From assembly GCF_013401995.1 (NCBI RefSeq), contig NZ_JACBJI010000008.1, forward strand, positions 67,886 to 131,885: a stretch of DNA of 64,000 bases, read 5' to 3'. The number at the start of each line of letters is the position of its first letter. Within the stretch, counting starts at the first letter, position 1. Made by a program: the position numbers and the translations under genes. This document shows positions 34,401 through 43,198 of this stretch, piece after piece. The stretch comes from Flavobacterium agri (GTDB lineage: Bacteria > Bacteroidota > Bacteroidia > Flavobacteriales > Flavobacteriaceae). Below the pieces are notes generated by a model. That model saw nothing but the letters and a program-made list of their open reading frames with translations. It searched no databases and was not told the origin of the DNA.

Positions 34401-36361
34401 TATTCTACCTCCTTGACACTAAGGTCTTCGTTATATTGCAAAATATAAATTCCTTTGTTTACGAAACCGCCGTCTTTTGGTGTGTAGTCGAATTTACTTT
34501 CGACTTGTTCCGTTTTCTGTTCGGCTGCCGAATCGGCAAACGATTTTCCTTGCGAAAGACGCAACATCGTATCGAAGGTCACGTCGAAACCTCTTGTGGC
34601 GAACTGGTTCGGGAACACGCGGTTCTTGGCCTTGAACGCATCGCGAAAACCTTGGGCAGAAGCCGAATCGTTATCGCGCGTCATCGAAGGATACACGAGT
34701 TTCAAAACCGTGAGGCGCTTCATCGAGATCTCTTCGAAATCGAGCGTTTCGTTCGGTTCGATGATGACGAGTTGGATTTTGAAATTCGCCACTTCATTGA
34801 GCAAAAGATTGGTCGTGGCTAGGATCATCCCTGTCTTTTCGGTATCCAAAACCACATAATTTTGTTTGTCCTTCACAAGCAAAGCGCGCAGTTTGTCGGC
34901 AGAAACCGAACCCGACGGATCGACTTCAGCAAACTTCACATCGGGATAATTTGTCGTGATGAACTCGCGGTTCGACGTCCTTTTCGGATCGCTGACCACG
35001 ACGATGTTCGCACCTTTTCCCACCATGAAATCCAACACCATTTTTTTTGTGTATTGCTCGCTCGGCATAGCCTGATACAGGTTGCTGAACTTTTTAGCGC
35101 TCTCTTTAGACAAAGGCGAAATCACGGGAACATTGGCCGCATTGAGTTCTTCGGCGGCTTTTTCTACGTGTTGTTGGTAAAACGGTCCGATGACCGCATC
35201 AGCATTCTTGAGTTCGTTCGCTCGGATGATATCGATCACTTTAGACGAAGCCTTGCTCTCTTCGGAATCGTAAATTTTGACGTCTATATTCAATCCCAAA
35301 GTCTTGGCCGAATCGATTGCCATCAAAGCACCCGAATAAAAATCGAGCGTCAGGTTCAGGAACGCGTCTTTCTTAAGCCGTTCCGCGGTCGCTTTTGTCG
35401 TGTCGGCACTGATTTTCGCCGCGTTGAACGGAAGCAGCAATACCAGTTTTTTCTTGTCACCGCCTTTGGCCACTTTGGTCAAATCTGTATAATCCTTGCG
35501 CGTTTCGGCTGCGGCGATCGAACCTTTGCTCGGCACTTTGAGGATCATACCCGTTTTCACGCCGTCTTTGAGCGTCGGATTCAGGTCAATCAGTTGTTGT
35601 TCAGACAAATTGAAGCTTTTGGCCAATCCGAAAAGGGTTTCGCCGGATTTGACTTCGTAATTTGCATAACCCGTCCTGACAGGCTTGCGCACGACTTCGG
35701 TCTCTGTTTTTGCGGGTACGGTGATTTCCTGGATCGCAGGTTTTGGTCTTTCCGCAATTGGTTCCGATGCATTTCCCGTACGTGTTTCAGAAGCCACACG
35801 AAGCGTCATTCCGGTTTGAAGTCCCGATGTGATCGAAGGATTTTGCTTCTCCAGTTCGGCTACCGAAAGATGGTATTTTTTTGCGATCGAAAATTTGGTC
35901 TCGCCAGCTTGCACGATGTGCATATTGGCAGTTGCGACTACCTTTTCGATTTTTGTTTCCGATGTCGTCGCCACTGCATCAACCGTTCCACCCGGAATGC
36001 TGATGGTCTGGCCTTTTTTGAGTCCGCCTTTGACGATATCGGCATTGACCTTTTCGAGATCTTTTACGTTCACGTCGTATTTTCTGGCGATGCTGTAAAG
36101 CGTTTCTCCTTGTTCGACGAGATGCGTGCGCGGTTTCGATTTGCCCGTTCCTTTAACGGACGGAATCAACAGCATATCGTTTTCCTTAAGCCCGTTCTGG
36201 GCATCCGGATTCAGCCGATAGATATCGAACGGGGTGACGTTGTACTTTTTTGCGATTTGGGTAACTGTTTCCGATTTGGATACCTTGTGCTTCACGTAAT
36301 CCTGGGCCGAAGCCGCATCAACGCAAGCAAAAGCGAAAAACAATAAAAAAAAGTACTTCAT
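34400..36361 (-). CDS. Exported protein with four LysM domains and a periplasmic-binding-protein-like domain
   Basis: 653 residues. Signal peptide 1-19. Four LysM peptidoglycan-binding modules at about 22-65, 78-120, 148-190 and 225-268, each with Gly-Glu-Thr/Ser-Glu-Thr, a Lys-Tyr/Ser-Phe and Asn-Pro. The remaining 370 residues resemble a type I periplasmic-binding fold (ABC substrate-binding family, as in LpoA): Leu-Leu-Leu-Pro-Phe-Asn at the first strand, Leu-Asp-Phe-Tyr-Ser-Gly-Ala, Val-Ile-Gly-Pro-Phe and Pro-Val-Ile-Ser-Pro-Leu. A cell-wall-anchored sensor or regulator of peptidoglycan synthesis is plausible (inference from LpoA-like architecture). OsmC follows in overlap. Confidence 0.85.
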   Translation of the reverse strand: MKYFFLLFFAFACVDAASAQDYVKHKVSKSETVTQIAKKYNVTPFDIYRLNPDAQNGLKENDMLLIPSVKGTGKSKPRTHLVEQGETLYSIARKYDVNVKDLEKVNADIVKGGLKKGQTISIPGGTVDAVATTSETKIEKVVATANMHIVQAGETKFSIAKKYHLSVAELEKQNPSITSGLQTGMTLRVASETRTGNASEPIAERPKPAIQEITVPAKTETEVVRKPVRTGYANYEVKSGETLFGLAKSFNLSEQQLIDLNPTLKDGVKTGMILKVPSKGSIAAAETRKDYTDLTKVAKGGDKKKLVLLLPFNAAKISADTTKATAERLKKDAFLNLTLDFYSGALMAIDSAKTLGLNIDVKIYDSEESKASSKVIDIIRANELKNADAVIGPFYQQHVEKAAEELNAANVPVISPLSKESAKKFSNLYQAMPSEQYTKKMVLDFMVGKGANIVVVSDPKRTSNREFITTNYPDVKFAEVDPSGSVSADKLRALLVKDKQNYVVLDTEKTGMILATTNLLLNEVANFKIQLVIIEPNETLDFEEISMKRLTVLKLVYPSMTRDNDSASAQGFRDAFKAKNRVFPNQFATRGFDVTFDTMLRLSQGKSFADSAAEQKTEQVESKFDYTPKDGGFVNKGIYILQYNEDLSVKEVE

Positions 36362-36386
36362 AACGTATGTTGCTTTATTGGTTCGT

Positions 36387-36394
36387 CAAAGATA
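36387..36394 (-). promoter_or_regulatory. -7 element of the LysM/PBP gene
   Basis: Reads TATCTTTG on the minus strand, exact TAnnTTTG, 25 nt before the ATG, in the 43-nt gap after the smaller LysM gene. Confidence 0.6.
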
Positions 36395-36404
36395 AGCCTT
36401 AAAC

Positions 36405-37181
36405 TTACTCCGGCGTAATTTTTATGACTTGTCCCGCCTGCAAACCCCGCGCCAAAATGCGTGAATTCTGCCTTTTTATAACGTCGACGCTTACGTTATA
36501 TTTTTGGGAAAGCCCAATCAGCGTCTCACCGGGTTCCACTTTGTGTTTGATCGTTTCTCCCGTCGCAACCGATGACGATGCGTCGGAATTGGCCGGAGCC
36601 GATGTAGAGAACGTCGCACTTTCATTCGACGGCACCACACCGCCCGAAACTGGGATCTTGATGTTCTCGTCGGCTTGAAGCCCTCTTTTGGCGACTTTCG
36701 GATTGGCGTCTTTGATTGCCTGGGCCGAAACATTGTATTGGCGCGCAAGACCGGAAAGCGTTTCTCCTGGCCCGACGCGGTGCGAAATCGGGGCATCCGA
36801 TGCAGACACAGCTACGTCGGTTTCTTTTGGCGTTTCCGACACAGGCTCTTGCGACCGCACAGGCGCCGGGGTTTCCGCAACGGCTTCCCTGACCGATTTT
36901 TGTTCGGCTACCGGTTCTTGCTTGACGGATTCCTCTTTTATAGGTTCGTCTTTCACCGGAACCGGTATACGCAACACCATGCCTTGGCTGATGCCGTCTA
37001 CCGCGAACTTATTGAGGCGGTAGATTTCCGACGGAGGCACGAGATACTTTTTGGACAGCATCTTGACCGTCTCGCCCATCAGCACTTGATGATTGACGAT
37101 CCGGACTTCCTGTCCATCTTGATTTTGAGAGAAAAGATTCGGGGCGATTGCGAGTAGTAGAATCAGAATTGCTTTTCTCAT
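36405..37181 (-). CDS. Exported protein with three LysM domains
   Basis: 258 residues. Signal peptide 1-18 (ending Asn-Leu-Phe-Ser-Gln). LysM modules at about 30-72, 137-178 and 214-257, the last two with Gly-Glu-Thr-Leu and Tyr-Asn-Val-Ser. The linker at 75-130 is rich in Glu, Val, Pro and Lys, a low-complexity spacer. It has no catalytic domain, so it is likely a peptidoglycan-bound scaffold. It follows guaA by 16 nt and precedes the larger LysM protein, which suggests the two LysM proteins act together. Confidence 0.85.
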   Translation of the reverse strand: MRKAILILLLAIAPNLFSQNQDGQEVRIVNHQVLMGETVKMLSKKYLVPPSEIYRLNKFAVDGISQGMVLRIPVPVKDEPIKEESVKQEPVAEQKSVREAVAETPAPVRSQEPVSETPKETDVAVSASDAPISHRVGPGETLSGLARQYNVSAQAIKDANPKVAKRGLQADENIKIPVSGGVVPSNESATFSTSAPANSDASSSVATGETIKHKVEPGETLIGLSQKYNVSVDVIKRQNSRILARGLQAGQVIKITPE

Positions 37182-37197
37182 AATGTAATGGTTTAGA

Positions 37198-38727
37198 TTA
37201 CTCCCATTCTATCGTGGCCGGCGGTTTGGAACTGATGTCGTATACGACGCGGTTCACGCCTTTGACCTTGTTGATGATGTCGTTGGAGACTTTCATCAGG
37301 AATTCGTAAGGAAGATGTACCCAATCGGCGGTCATGCCATCTGTGGATTCCACGGCACGCAGGGCGACTACTTTTTCGTAGGTTCTTTCGTCTCCCATTA
37401 CGCCGACACTGTCCACGGGAAGCAGGATCGCTCCGGCTTGCCATACCTTGTCGTACAATCCCCAAGATTTCAAACCGTCAATAAAAACGGCATCGACCTC
37501 TTGCAAGATACGAACTTTTTCTTTCGTGATATCGCCTAAAATCCTGATAGACAAACCTGGACCAGGGAACGGGTGACGCCCCAAAAGCTCAGGATCGATA
37601 CCCAAAGTTTTACCGACGCGTCTCACTTCGTCCTTGAAAAGCATACGAAGCGGCTCGACGATCTTGAGTTTCATGAAATCGGGCAAACCGCCGACATTGT
37701 GGTGCGATTTGATCGTTGCCGACGGACCTTTTACCGAAACCGATTCGATCACGTCGGGATAAATCGTGCCTTGGGCAAGCCATTTCACGTCGGTCAAAAG
37801 ATGCGCTTCGTCGTCGAAAACCTCGATGAACACGCGACCGATGGTTTTTCTTTTTGTTTCCGGGTCGGAAATGCCTTCGAGCTGACCCAAAAATCTATCG
37901 CCAGCGTCAACGCCTTTCACGTTGAGTCCCATGTCTTTGTATTGGTGCAGAACGTTTTCGAACTCTTTCTTGCGCAGCAATCCGTTGTTGACGAAAATAC
38001 AGTAGAGGTTATCGCCGATCGCTTTGTTCAGAAGTACTGCGGCGACCGTAGAATCGACTCCGCCGGACAATCCGAGTACGACTTTGTCATTGCCGATCTT
38101 CTCTTTGAGTTCGGCCACGATTTCGTCGACAAAAGCATTAGGTGTAAAGTTTTGCGGGACTTGTGCGATTTTGACGAGGAAATTCTCGAGCATTTTCTTT
38201 CCGTCGGTCGAGTGATATACTTCAGGATGGAACTGGATCGCATAAGTCGTTTCGCCTTCGATCTTGTAAGCGGCATTCTCGACATCGTGCGTACTCGCAA
38301 GCTTGACTGCGCCTGTCGGCAGTTTCTTGATCGTGTCGGAATGCGACATCCACACTTGGGAATTCATCGGCACATCGGCAAAAAACGCTTCGTCTTCTTT
38401 AATGAAAGACAAATTGGCGCGACCGTACTCACGTGTACTCGAAGCGCCGACTTCGCCACCGTTGAAATGGGCCAGATATTGCGCTCCGTAACAAACGGCG
38501 AGCAACGGCATCTTGCCGCGGATTTGCGACAAGTCGGGATGTGGCGCATCATCGGCACGCGTAGAAAACGGGCTTCCGGAAAGGATTACCGCTTTGTAGC
38601 TCGATAAGTCGTCGGGAAAATGGTTGTAAGGAAAAATTTCGCAGAAGATGTTCAACTCGCGAACGCGGCGCGCAATCAGTTGTGTGTATTGCGATCCGAA
38701 GTCAAGGATAAGGACGTTGTGTTGCAT
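37198..38727 (-). CDS. guaA: GMP synthase (glutamine-hydrolysing)
   Basis: 509 residues from ATG 38727. It makes GMP from XMP, glutamine and ATP. N-terminal amidotransferase with Cys79 (Ala-Val-Cys-Tyr-Gly-Ala-Gln) and the His167-Pro-Glu169 triad; ATP-pyrophosphatase loop Ser-Gly-Gly-Val-Asp-Ser at 221-226; C-terminal dimerisation domain ending Pro-Ala-Thr-Ile-Glu-Trp-Glu. The ATG lies only three bases after an exact -7 element, so the message probably begins at or next to the start codon. A TTG two codons earlier would be inside that element and can be excluded. Confidence 0.97.
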   Translation of the reverse strand: MQHNVLILDFGSQYTQLIARRVRELNIFCEIFPYNHFPDDLSSYKAVILSGSPFSTRADDAPHPDLSQIRGKMPLLAVCYGAQYLAHFNGGEVGASSTREYGRANLSFIKEDEAFFADVPMNSQVWMSHSDTIKKLPTGAVKLASTHDVENAAYKIEGETTYAIQFHPEVYHSTDGKKMLENFLVKIAQVPQNFTPNAFVDEIVAELKEKIGNDKVVLGLSGGVDSTVAAVLLNKAIGDNLYCIFVNNGLLRKKEFENVLHQYKDMGLNVKGVDAGDRFLGQLEGISDPETKRKTIGRVFIEVFDDEAHLLTDVKWLAQGTIYPDVIESVSVKGPSATIKSHHNVGGLPDFMKLKIVEPLRMLFKDEVRRVGKTLGIDPELLGRHPFPGPGLSIRILGDITKEKVRILQEVDAVFIDGLKSWGLYDKVWQAGAILLPVDSVGVMGDERTYEKVVALRAVESTDGMTADWVHLPYEFLMKVSNDIINKVKGVNRVVYDISSKPPATIEWE

Positions 38728-38730
38728 GTG

Positions 38731-38760
38731 CAAAAATACTTCAACATTTTAGATTGCCAA
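38731..38760 (-). promoter_or_regulatory. guaA promoter, probably giving a leaderless mRNA
   Basis: On the minus strand: TTG (38758-38760), 19-nt spacer, TATTTTTG (38731-38738), then CAC and the ATG. With transcription starting four to seven bases after the -7 element, the mRNA 5' end falls on the ATG. Confidence 0.7.
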
Positions 38761-38833
38761 ACCCTCGCATAAATTTTTCTTAACACTAGGGTTTTCAAGC
38801 CCAAATGCACGTGATATGCGTTATTATTGCACT

Positions 38834-39340
38834 ATGAAGACACTTTTCACCTTGCTTTTCGTGTCGGTTTTGCAGTTCGGACTCGCTCAGGACAAACCCA
38901 CGACGCTCACTTTTAAGGAATTCGGATGGACGATTTCGATTCCGCCGGGCTACAAAAAAATGCAGACCGAACAACAGGATATGCTGCTCGCCTACGAAAA
39001 AGACCCGTCGCACAACATCCAATCGTATTGGGAAGATTTCGACGAATCCAAGGACGGAAACTATGTCGAAGCGCTGCGATCGGCCAAAAAAGACCTCACC
39101 GAAATGGTCAACCAGCAATTGCCGGGTTCAGGAACGACGACCGAATCAGAAGAAACGATAAGCGGTAAAAAATTCGCGATCTTCACCTCGAAAGTCACGC
39201 TCGATGCGACTTATTCGCTTTCGACGGTAACGTTCGCAAGGGTTTTCGGAAAGAAAGCATTGAGCATCAACATTACGTTTTCGGACGAATCCGAAGGCAA
39301 AAAACTCATTGAAGCCTTCAGGCAATCGATCTTCAAGTGA
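38834..39340 (+). CDS. Exported protein of unknown function
   Basis: 168 residues from ATG 38834, the start of a signal peptide (ending Phe-Gly-Leu-Ala-Gln at about 18); a frame extension of six codons lacks one. The mature part has strands such as Leu-Thr-Phe-Lys-Glu-Phe-Gly-Trp-Thr-Ile-Ser-Ile-Pro-Pro-Gly-Tyr, similar in style to small Bacteroidota proteins that resemble the PsbP/DcrB fold (weak). The stop overlaps the AlkB start by one base, so the two genes are coupled although one product is exported and the other cytoplasmic. Confidence 0.7.
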   Translation: MKTLFTLLFVSVLQFGLAQDKPTTLTFKEFGWTISIPPGYKKMQTEQQDMLLAYEKDPSHNIQSYWEDFDESKDGNYVEALRSAKKDLTEMVNQQLPGSGTTTESEETISGKKFAIFTSKVTLDATYSLSTVTFARVFGKKALSINITFSDESEGKKLIEAFRQSIFK

Positions 39341-39915
39341 TGGAAAACCTGTTGCCGAAAGACGGGGTCGCCAATTATTACGGCAAAGTCATTCCAAATC
39401 CCGACGTGTATTTTGAAGCGTTGCTGCGAACCATCGATTGGAAAAACGATGAAGTGGTCATCTTCGGAAAACGCATCGTCACGAAACGCGAAACCGCTTG
39501 GTACGGCGACAAACCGTTCGAATACACCTATTCCAAAACCACCAAAACCGCTTTGCCCTGGACATCGGAATTGCTCGAATTGAAGCGATCATGCGAAGAA
39601 ATTTCGGGAGAAACCTACAATTCCTGCCTTCTCAATTTATACCACGACGGATCGGAAAGCATGGGTTGGCACAGCGACGACGAGCCTGAAATCGAAAAGG
39701 AATGGGCTATCGCATCGGTAAGCTTGGGAGCCGAACGCAAATTTTCTTTCAAACACAAAAAAGATAATGAAACCGTTTCGCTTTTACTTGAGAACGGAAG
39801 CCTTTTGGTCATGAAAGGAAAAACCCAGCAAAATTGGCAGCATGCGATTCCGAAGTCGATGAAAGTGATGGATGCGAGGATTAATTTGACGTTTCGGAAA
39901 CTGGTTGACGTTTGA
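39340..39915 (+). CDS. AlkB-like 2-oxoglutarate/Fe(II) dioxygenase
   Basis: 191 residues from ATG 39340 (a GTG one codon upstream is less likely). AlkB homologues remove methyl groups from damaged DNA or RNA by oxidation. Iron ligands: His and Asp in Gly-Trp-His-Ser-Asp-Asp-Glu-Pro-Glu near 108, and His in Gln-His-Ala-Ile-Pro-Lys near 170; the 2-oxoglutarate Arg in Arg-Ile-Asn-Leu-Thr-Phe-Arg near 182. This matches the ALKBH2/3-like branch found widely in Bacteroidota. Coupled to the upstream exported protein (TGATG). Confidence 0.92.
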   Translation: MENLLPKDGVANYYGKVIPNPDVYFEALLRTIDWKNDEVVIFGKRIVTKRETAWYGDKPFEYTYSKTTKTALPWTSELLELKRSCEEISGETYNSCLLNLYHDGSESMGWHSDDEPEIEKEWAIASVSLGAERKFSFKHKKDNETVSLLLENGSLLVMKGKTQQNWQHAIPKSMKVMDARINLTFRKLVDV

Positions 39916-40095
39916 CAAATGTCGACTCCCAAAAATCATCCAATTTCCCAAAAATGCCCCAAAATATACTACTCGTCCACTTAGCACGTTAACCTTACCA
40001 ACAACAATCCGTTAATAAAAAACACTAAAGCGCAAATTTGCCCGTTTAAAAAATGTGCATTTTTGTTCAAGACAAATTAAAACCGATATTTTTCT

Positions 40096-40818
40096 ATGCA
40101 ATTCCTCACTTTGCTGCTCCAAGATCCACAAACAGTACAAGACACTACTGCTGCCGCACAAAACGCCGCCGGAGCTGCTACTGTAGCCGTTACCGAAAAC
40201 GTATCTTACCTTGATTTCGTCCTTAAAGGCGGAGCGATGATCTATCCGTTGATCCTGTTGCTTTTCTTCTGCATCTACGTGATCATCGAACGCGCCATGA
40301 CCATAAAAAAGCTAGGCAAGCAAGACCCGAATTTACTCAACGAAGTGAAAACCCAATTGCGCGCGGGCCGCATCGACAATGCGTTGATGTTGTGCAGCCG
40401 CGACGGAAATTCAACGGCAGCCATCCTGAAATCAGGCATCCAGACCATCGGACGCCCGATTTCCGAAATCGAATCCGCAATGGAAAAAACCGCGAACATC
40501 GAGATCGCCAAAATGGAAAAAGGCCTTGGTTATCTAGGTTTGATTTCGGGTGTAGCGCCAATCCTCGGATTCATCGGAACGATTGCCGGGGTCATCAAGA
40601 TTTTCCACTCGATTTCGACTACGGGTAATTTGAATATCCAGACGATTTCGGGAGGTCTTTACGAAAAAATGATCTCTTCGGGAGCCGGTCTTGTAGTAGG
40701 TGTTATCGCTTATTCGGGCTACCATTTGTACAACATGGTCATCGATGGTTTTACGGTCAAAGCCGAAGCTCAAACCCTCGAAATCATTAACGTAATCCAG
40801 TCTCCAGATGGCAATTAA
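40096..40818 (+). CDS. MotA/TolQ/ExbB proton-channel family protein
   Basis: 240 residues. Three membrane helices (about 38-62, 150-175, 195-215) with the family's Gly-Leu-Ile-Ser-Gly-Val-Ala-Pro-Ile-Leu-Gly-Phe-Ile-Gly-Thr-Ile-Ala block. With ExbD/TolR it converts the proton gradient into movement of TonB- or TolA-like partners. The next gene, exbD-like, overlaps it by 11 bases, so the pair is made together. A TonB or TolA gene is absent here. Confidence 0.92.
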   Translation: MQFLTLLLQDPQTVQDTTAAAQNAAGAATVAVTENVSYLDFVLKGGAMIYPLILLLFFCIYVIIERAMTIKKLGKQDPNLLNEVKTQLRAGRIDNALMLCSRDGNSTAAILKSGIQTIGRPISEIESAMEKTANIEIAKMEKGLGYLGLISGVAPILGFIGTIAGVIKIFHSISTTGNLNIQTISGGLYEKMISSGAGLVVGVIAYSGYHLYNMVIDGFTVKAEAQTLEIINVIQSPDGN

Positions 40819-41203
40819 AAGAAAAAGGCGTTTCCATCCCGAGTTGTTCTCGGCCTCGATGAGCGACATCATGTTCTTTTTGTTCCTGTTTTTCCTCATC
40901 ATCTCGACGCTGGCCAACCCGAACGTGATCAAGTTGACGCTTCCCAAAGCCGAATCGACCGAAACGACGAAAAAGGATCATTTGACACTATCCGTCACAC
41001 CCGAAAAACACTATTTCCTCAATAAAGAAGAAGTGCCTTTCGACCAACTCGAAATGGAACTCGCGGCGCGTGTACAGAATTCAGGCGACAAAAACGTCGT
41101 GATCCGGATTCCGGCCGATCTTCAGGTTCAGGATTTGGTCGATTTGATGCAGATCGGTGTCAAGCTCAAACTCAATTTCGTGATCGCAACGGCCAAGAAC
41201 TGA
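40808..41203 (+). CDS. ExbD/TolR family protein
   Basis: 131 residues. Short cytoplasmic N-terminus, one membrane helix (about 17-38) with the conserved Asp in Met-Ser-Asp-Ile-Met-Phe, which carries protons in this family, then a periplasmic domain. Its start overlaps the ExbB gene and its stop overlaps the crcB start by one base, so all three are coupled. Confidence 0.92.
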   Translation: MAIKRKRRFHPELFSASMSDIMFFLFLFFLIISTLANPNVIKLTLPKAESTETTKKDHLTLSVTPEKHYFLNKEEVPFDQLEMELAARVQNSGDKNVVIRIPADLQVQDLVDLMQIGVKLKLNFVIATAKN

Positions 41204-41574
41204 TGGTAAGAAACATGCTTCTCGTCGCTTTAGGAGGCGCCATCGGAAGCGTGTTGCGTTATCTTACCGCAATTTTCGTGAACCGCTATTTCCAGTCGGT
41301 TTTCCCGTGGGCGACTTTGGTCACGAACGTTATCGGCTGTTTCATTATCGGGCTCTTTTTGGGCCAATTGCAAAAAAACGGCCTTGTCGATTCGGGCTAC
41401 AAATGGTTTCTCGTAACCGGATTTTGTGGCGGATACACAACCTTTTCGACTTTCGGGCATGAAAATATCGCGCTGATGCAAACCGGAAACGGCGCATTGG
41501 CATTCGTCTACATCGCAGCCAGTGTAATCGTAGGATTGGCCGCGGTTTGGCTCGGACTTTTTATCTCACAATGA
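41203..41574 (+). CDS. crcB: Fluoride channel CrcB/Fluc
   Basis: 123 residues, four membrane helices, the size of a Fluc dimer subunit. It exports fluoride passively. Marks: Gly-Gly-Ala-Ile-Gly-Ser-Val-Leu-Arg-Tyr near 10-19, Thr-Leu-Val-Thr-Asn-Val-Ile-Gly with the conserved Asn near 43, and Gly-Phe-Cys-Gly-Gly-Tyr-Thr-Thr-Phe-Ser-Thr-Phe near 72-83. A single gene, so a homodimer. No fluoride riboswitch is visible upstream; instead it is coupled to exbD. Confidence 0.95.
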   Translation: MVRNMLLVALGGAIGSVLRYLTAIFVNRYFQSVFPWATLVTNVIGCFIIGLFLGQLQKNGLVDSGYKWFLVTGFCGGYTTFSTFGHENIALMQTGNGALAFVYIAASVIVGLAAVWLGLFISQ

Positions 41575-41610
41575 ATTGATAAAAGCCGGCCACTAATTAT
41601 GAAAAAACTG

Positions 41611-41618
41611 TAAATTCG
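41611..41618 (+). promoter_or_regulatory. Possible -7 element of nrnA
   Basis: TAAATTCG, one mismatch from TAnnTTTG and the same word as in front of lysA, six bases before the ATG. No -33 partner found. Confidence 0.4.
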
Positions 41619-41624
41619 CACCCT

Positions 41625-42629
41625 ATGAACGAACGCGATTTTCAGGAAATCAACGCCTTATTGGCTTCCCCAAAAAACATTGCCATCATTCCGCATCGCA
41701 GTCCAGACGGAGACGCCATGGGCTCGACTTTGGGATTGTATCATTTTCTCAAAAAACTTGGGCAAAAGCCGGTTGTGATCGCGCCTAACGAATTTCCCGA
41801 TTTCCTGGCGTGGCTCCCGTCGTCGGAAACCGTAAAAATTTTCGAAAAAGACAAGGAAGCCGTTTCGGAAATCCTCGAGAAAGCCGACATCGTGTTCACT
41901 TTAGATTTCAACGCGTTGCATCGCACGGGCGAAATGGAGCATACGCTCGCCAGGCTCAAAGCGACGTTCATCATGATCGATCACCATCAAAAACCCGACG
42001 ATTATGCGACTTACACCTTTTCGAATACGTCTTACGGTTCGACTTGCGAGATGGTGTACGATTTCATTTTGGGTCTCGGAAAAGCCGATTTGCTCGACAA
42101 GACGATCGCGACATGCATTTATTGCGGCATCATGACCGATTCGGGTTCGTTCCGATTTCCGTCGACGACAAGCAAGACGCACCGCATCGTGGCCGACCTT
42201 ATCGATTTGGGTGTGGAGAACGGTTACATCCACAATTCGGTTTACGACAGCAATACGTACAACAGTTTGCAATTGCTTGGACGCGCACTCCAGAACCTCA
42301 AGATCATCCCTAACAAAAAAACCAGTTACACCTCGCTTTCGGCACAGGAATTGGAAGATTTCCGATATGTGAAAGGCGACACCGAAGGCATCGTAAATTA
42401 CGGCCTGAGTCTTAAAGGTATTGTCATGACGGCGATTTTCATCGAACATAAAGACGAGAACATCATCAAGATTTCGTTCCGTTCAAAAGGCGACGTAGAC
42501 GTGAACCAGTTCGCACGCGAGCATTTCAACGGAGGCGGACACATCAACGCGGCCGGCGGAAAATCGTTGACCTCACTACAGGAAACGATTCATAAATTCG
42601 AGGGTTTGATTTCCCAAATTTCAATCTGA
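41625..42629 (+). CDS. nrnA: DHH/DHHA1 bifunctional oligoribonuclease and PAP phosphatase NrnA
   Basis: 334 residues, typical. NrnA degrades short RNA oligomers and dephosphorylates 3'-phosphoadenosine 5'-phosphate. Manganese ligands: Pro-His-Arg-Ser-Pro-Asp-Gly-Asp-Ala-Met-Gly near 23-33 and the Asp-His-His near 122; C-terminal DHHA1 domain with Gly-Gly-Gly-His-Ile-Asn-Ala-Ala-Gly-Gly near 305. Followed by gldI five bases later. Confidence 0.95.
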   Translation: MNERDFQEINALLASPKNIAIIPHRSPDGDAMGSTLGLYHFLKKLGQKPVVIAPNEFPDFLAWLPSSETVKIFEKDKEAVSEILEKADIVFTLDFNALHRTGEMEHTLARLKATFIMIDHHQKPDDYATYTFSNTSYGSTCEMVYDFILGLGKADLLDKTIATCIYCGIMTDSGSFRFPSTTSKTHRIVADLIDLGVENGYIHNSVYDSNTYNSLQLLGRALQNLKIIPNKKTSYTSLSAQELEDFRYVKGDTEGIVNYGLSLKGIVMTAIFIEHKDENIIKISFRSKGDVDVNQFAREHFNGGGHINAAGGKSLTSLQETIHKFEGLISQISI

Positions 42630-42634
42630 AACCT

Positions 42635-43198
42635 ATGAAAAACCACAAAATACTTTTACTGTTGTTGCTTTCGGTCTTTGCGGCCTGCTGCAGCCAACAA
42701 CAGGCAAGACGTCCGGTTTCGCACAGCGAGGGCACGTTCATGAAGGAATCTGCCGAGCGCAACAAAAAACTCATCGCGGGCGAGGAAGGCAAGATCGATT
42801 CGATCATCAAAAGCAATCCGAACCAAAAATATATCGGGTCTAAAAAAGGGTATTATTACACGTACATCAAACAAAATGCGACCGATACGATCCGTCCCAA
42901 AAAAGGCGATATCGCGTATTTCAATTACGAATTGAGCGACCTCGACGGCAATATCATCTACTCCGAACTCGAATTGCGTCCGCAGGAATACCACGTAGAC
43001 AAAGAGCAGAAAATCATGATGGGATTGCGTCACGGCATCAAGCTCATGCACAAGAACGAAACCGTGAAATTTCTGTTTCCGTCGCACATGGGTTACGGCT
43101 ACCACGGCGACAACAGACGCATCGGCCACAACCAACCTTTGATTTGTACGGTCACACTTACCGATATCAAGCCCGAAAACCAAACGACTTCCGAATAA
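42635..43198 (+). CDS. gldI: Gliding-associated FKBP-type peptidyl-prolyl isomerase lipoprotein GldI
   Basis: 187 residues. Lipobox Phe-Ala-Ala-Cys-Cys near 16-20, so it is a lipoprotein; residues 90-180 form an FKBP domain (Gly-Asp-Ile-Ala-Tyr-Phe-Asn-Tyr, Met-Gly-Tyr-Gly-Tyr, Pro-Leu-Ile-Cys-Thr-Val-Thr-Leu). The N-terminal Ser-His-Ser-Glu-Gly-Thr-Phe and Lys-Tyr-Ile-Gly-Ser-Lys-Lys-Gly-Tyr-Tyr-Tyr segments match GldI of F. johnsoniae, needed for gliding. It likely helps fold T9SS or motility proteins in the periplasm. Two further isomerases follow directly. Confidence 0.88.
   Translation: MKNHKILLLLLLSVFAACCSQQQARRPVSHSEGTFMKESAERNKKLIAGEEGKIDSIIKSNPNQKYIGSKKGYYYTYIKQNATDTIRPKKGDIAYFNYELSDLDGNIIYSELELRPQEYHVDKEQKIMMGLRHGIKLMHKNETVKFLFPSHMGYGYHGDNRRIGHNQPLICTVTLTDIKPENQTTSE

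Noticed and set aside
40096..41574. Complete Tol-Pal or TonB system
   Set aside because: Only the ExbB- and ExbD-like genes are present; no TonB, TolA, TolB or Pal lies beside them.
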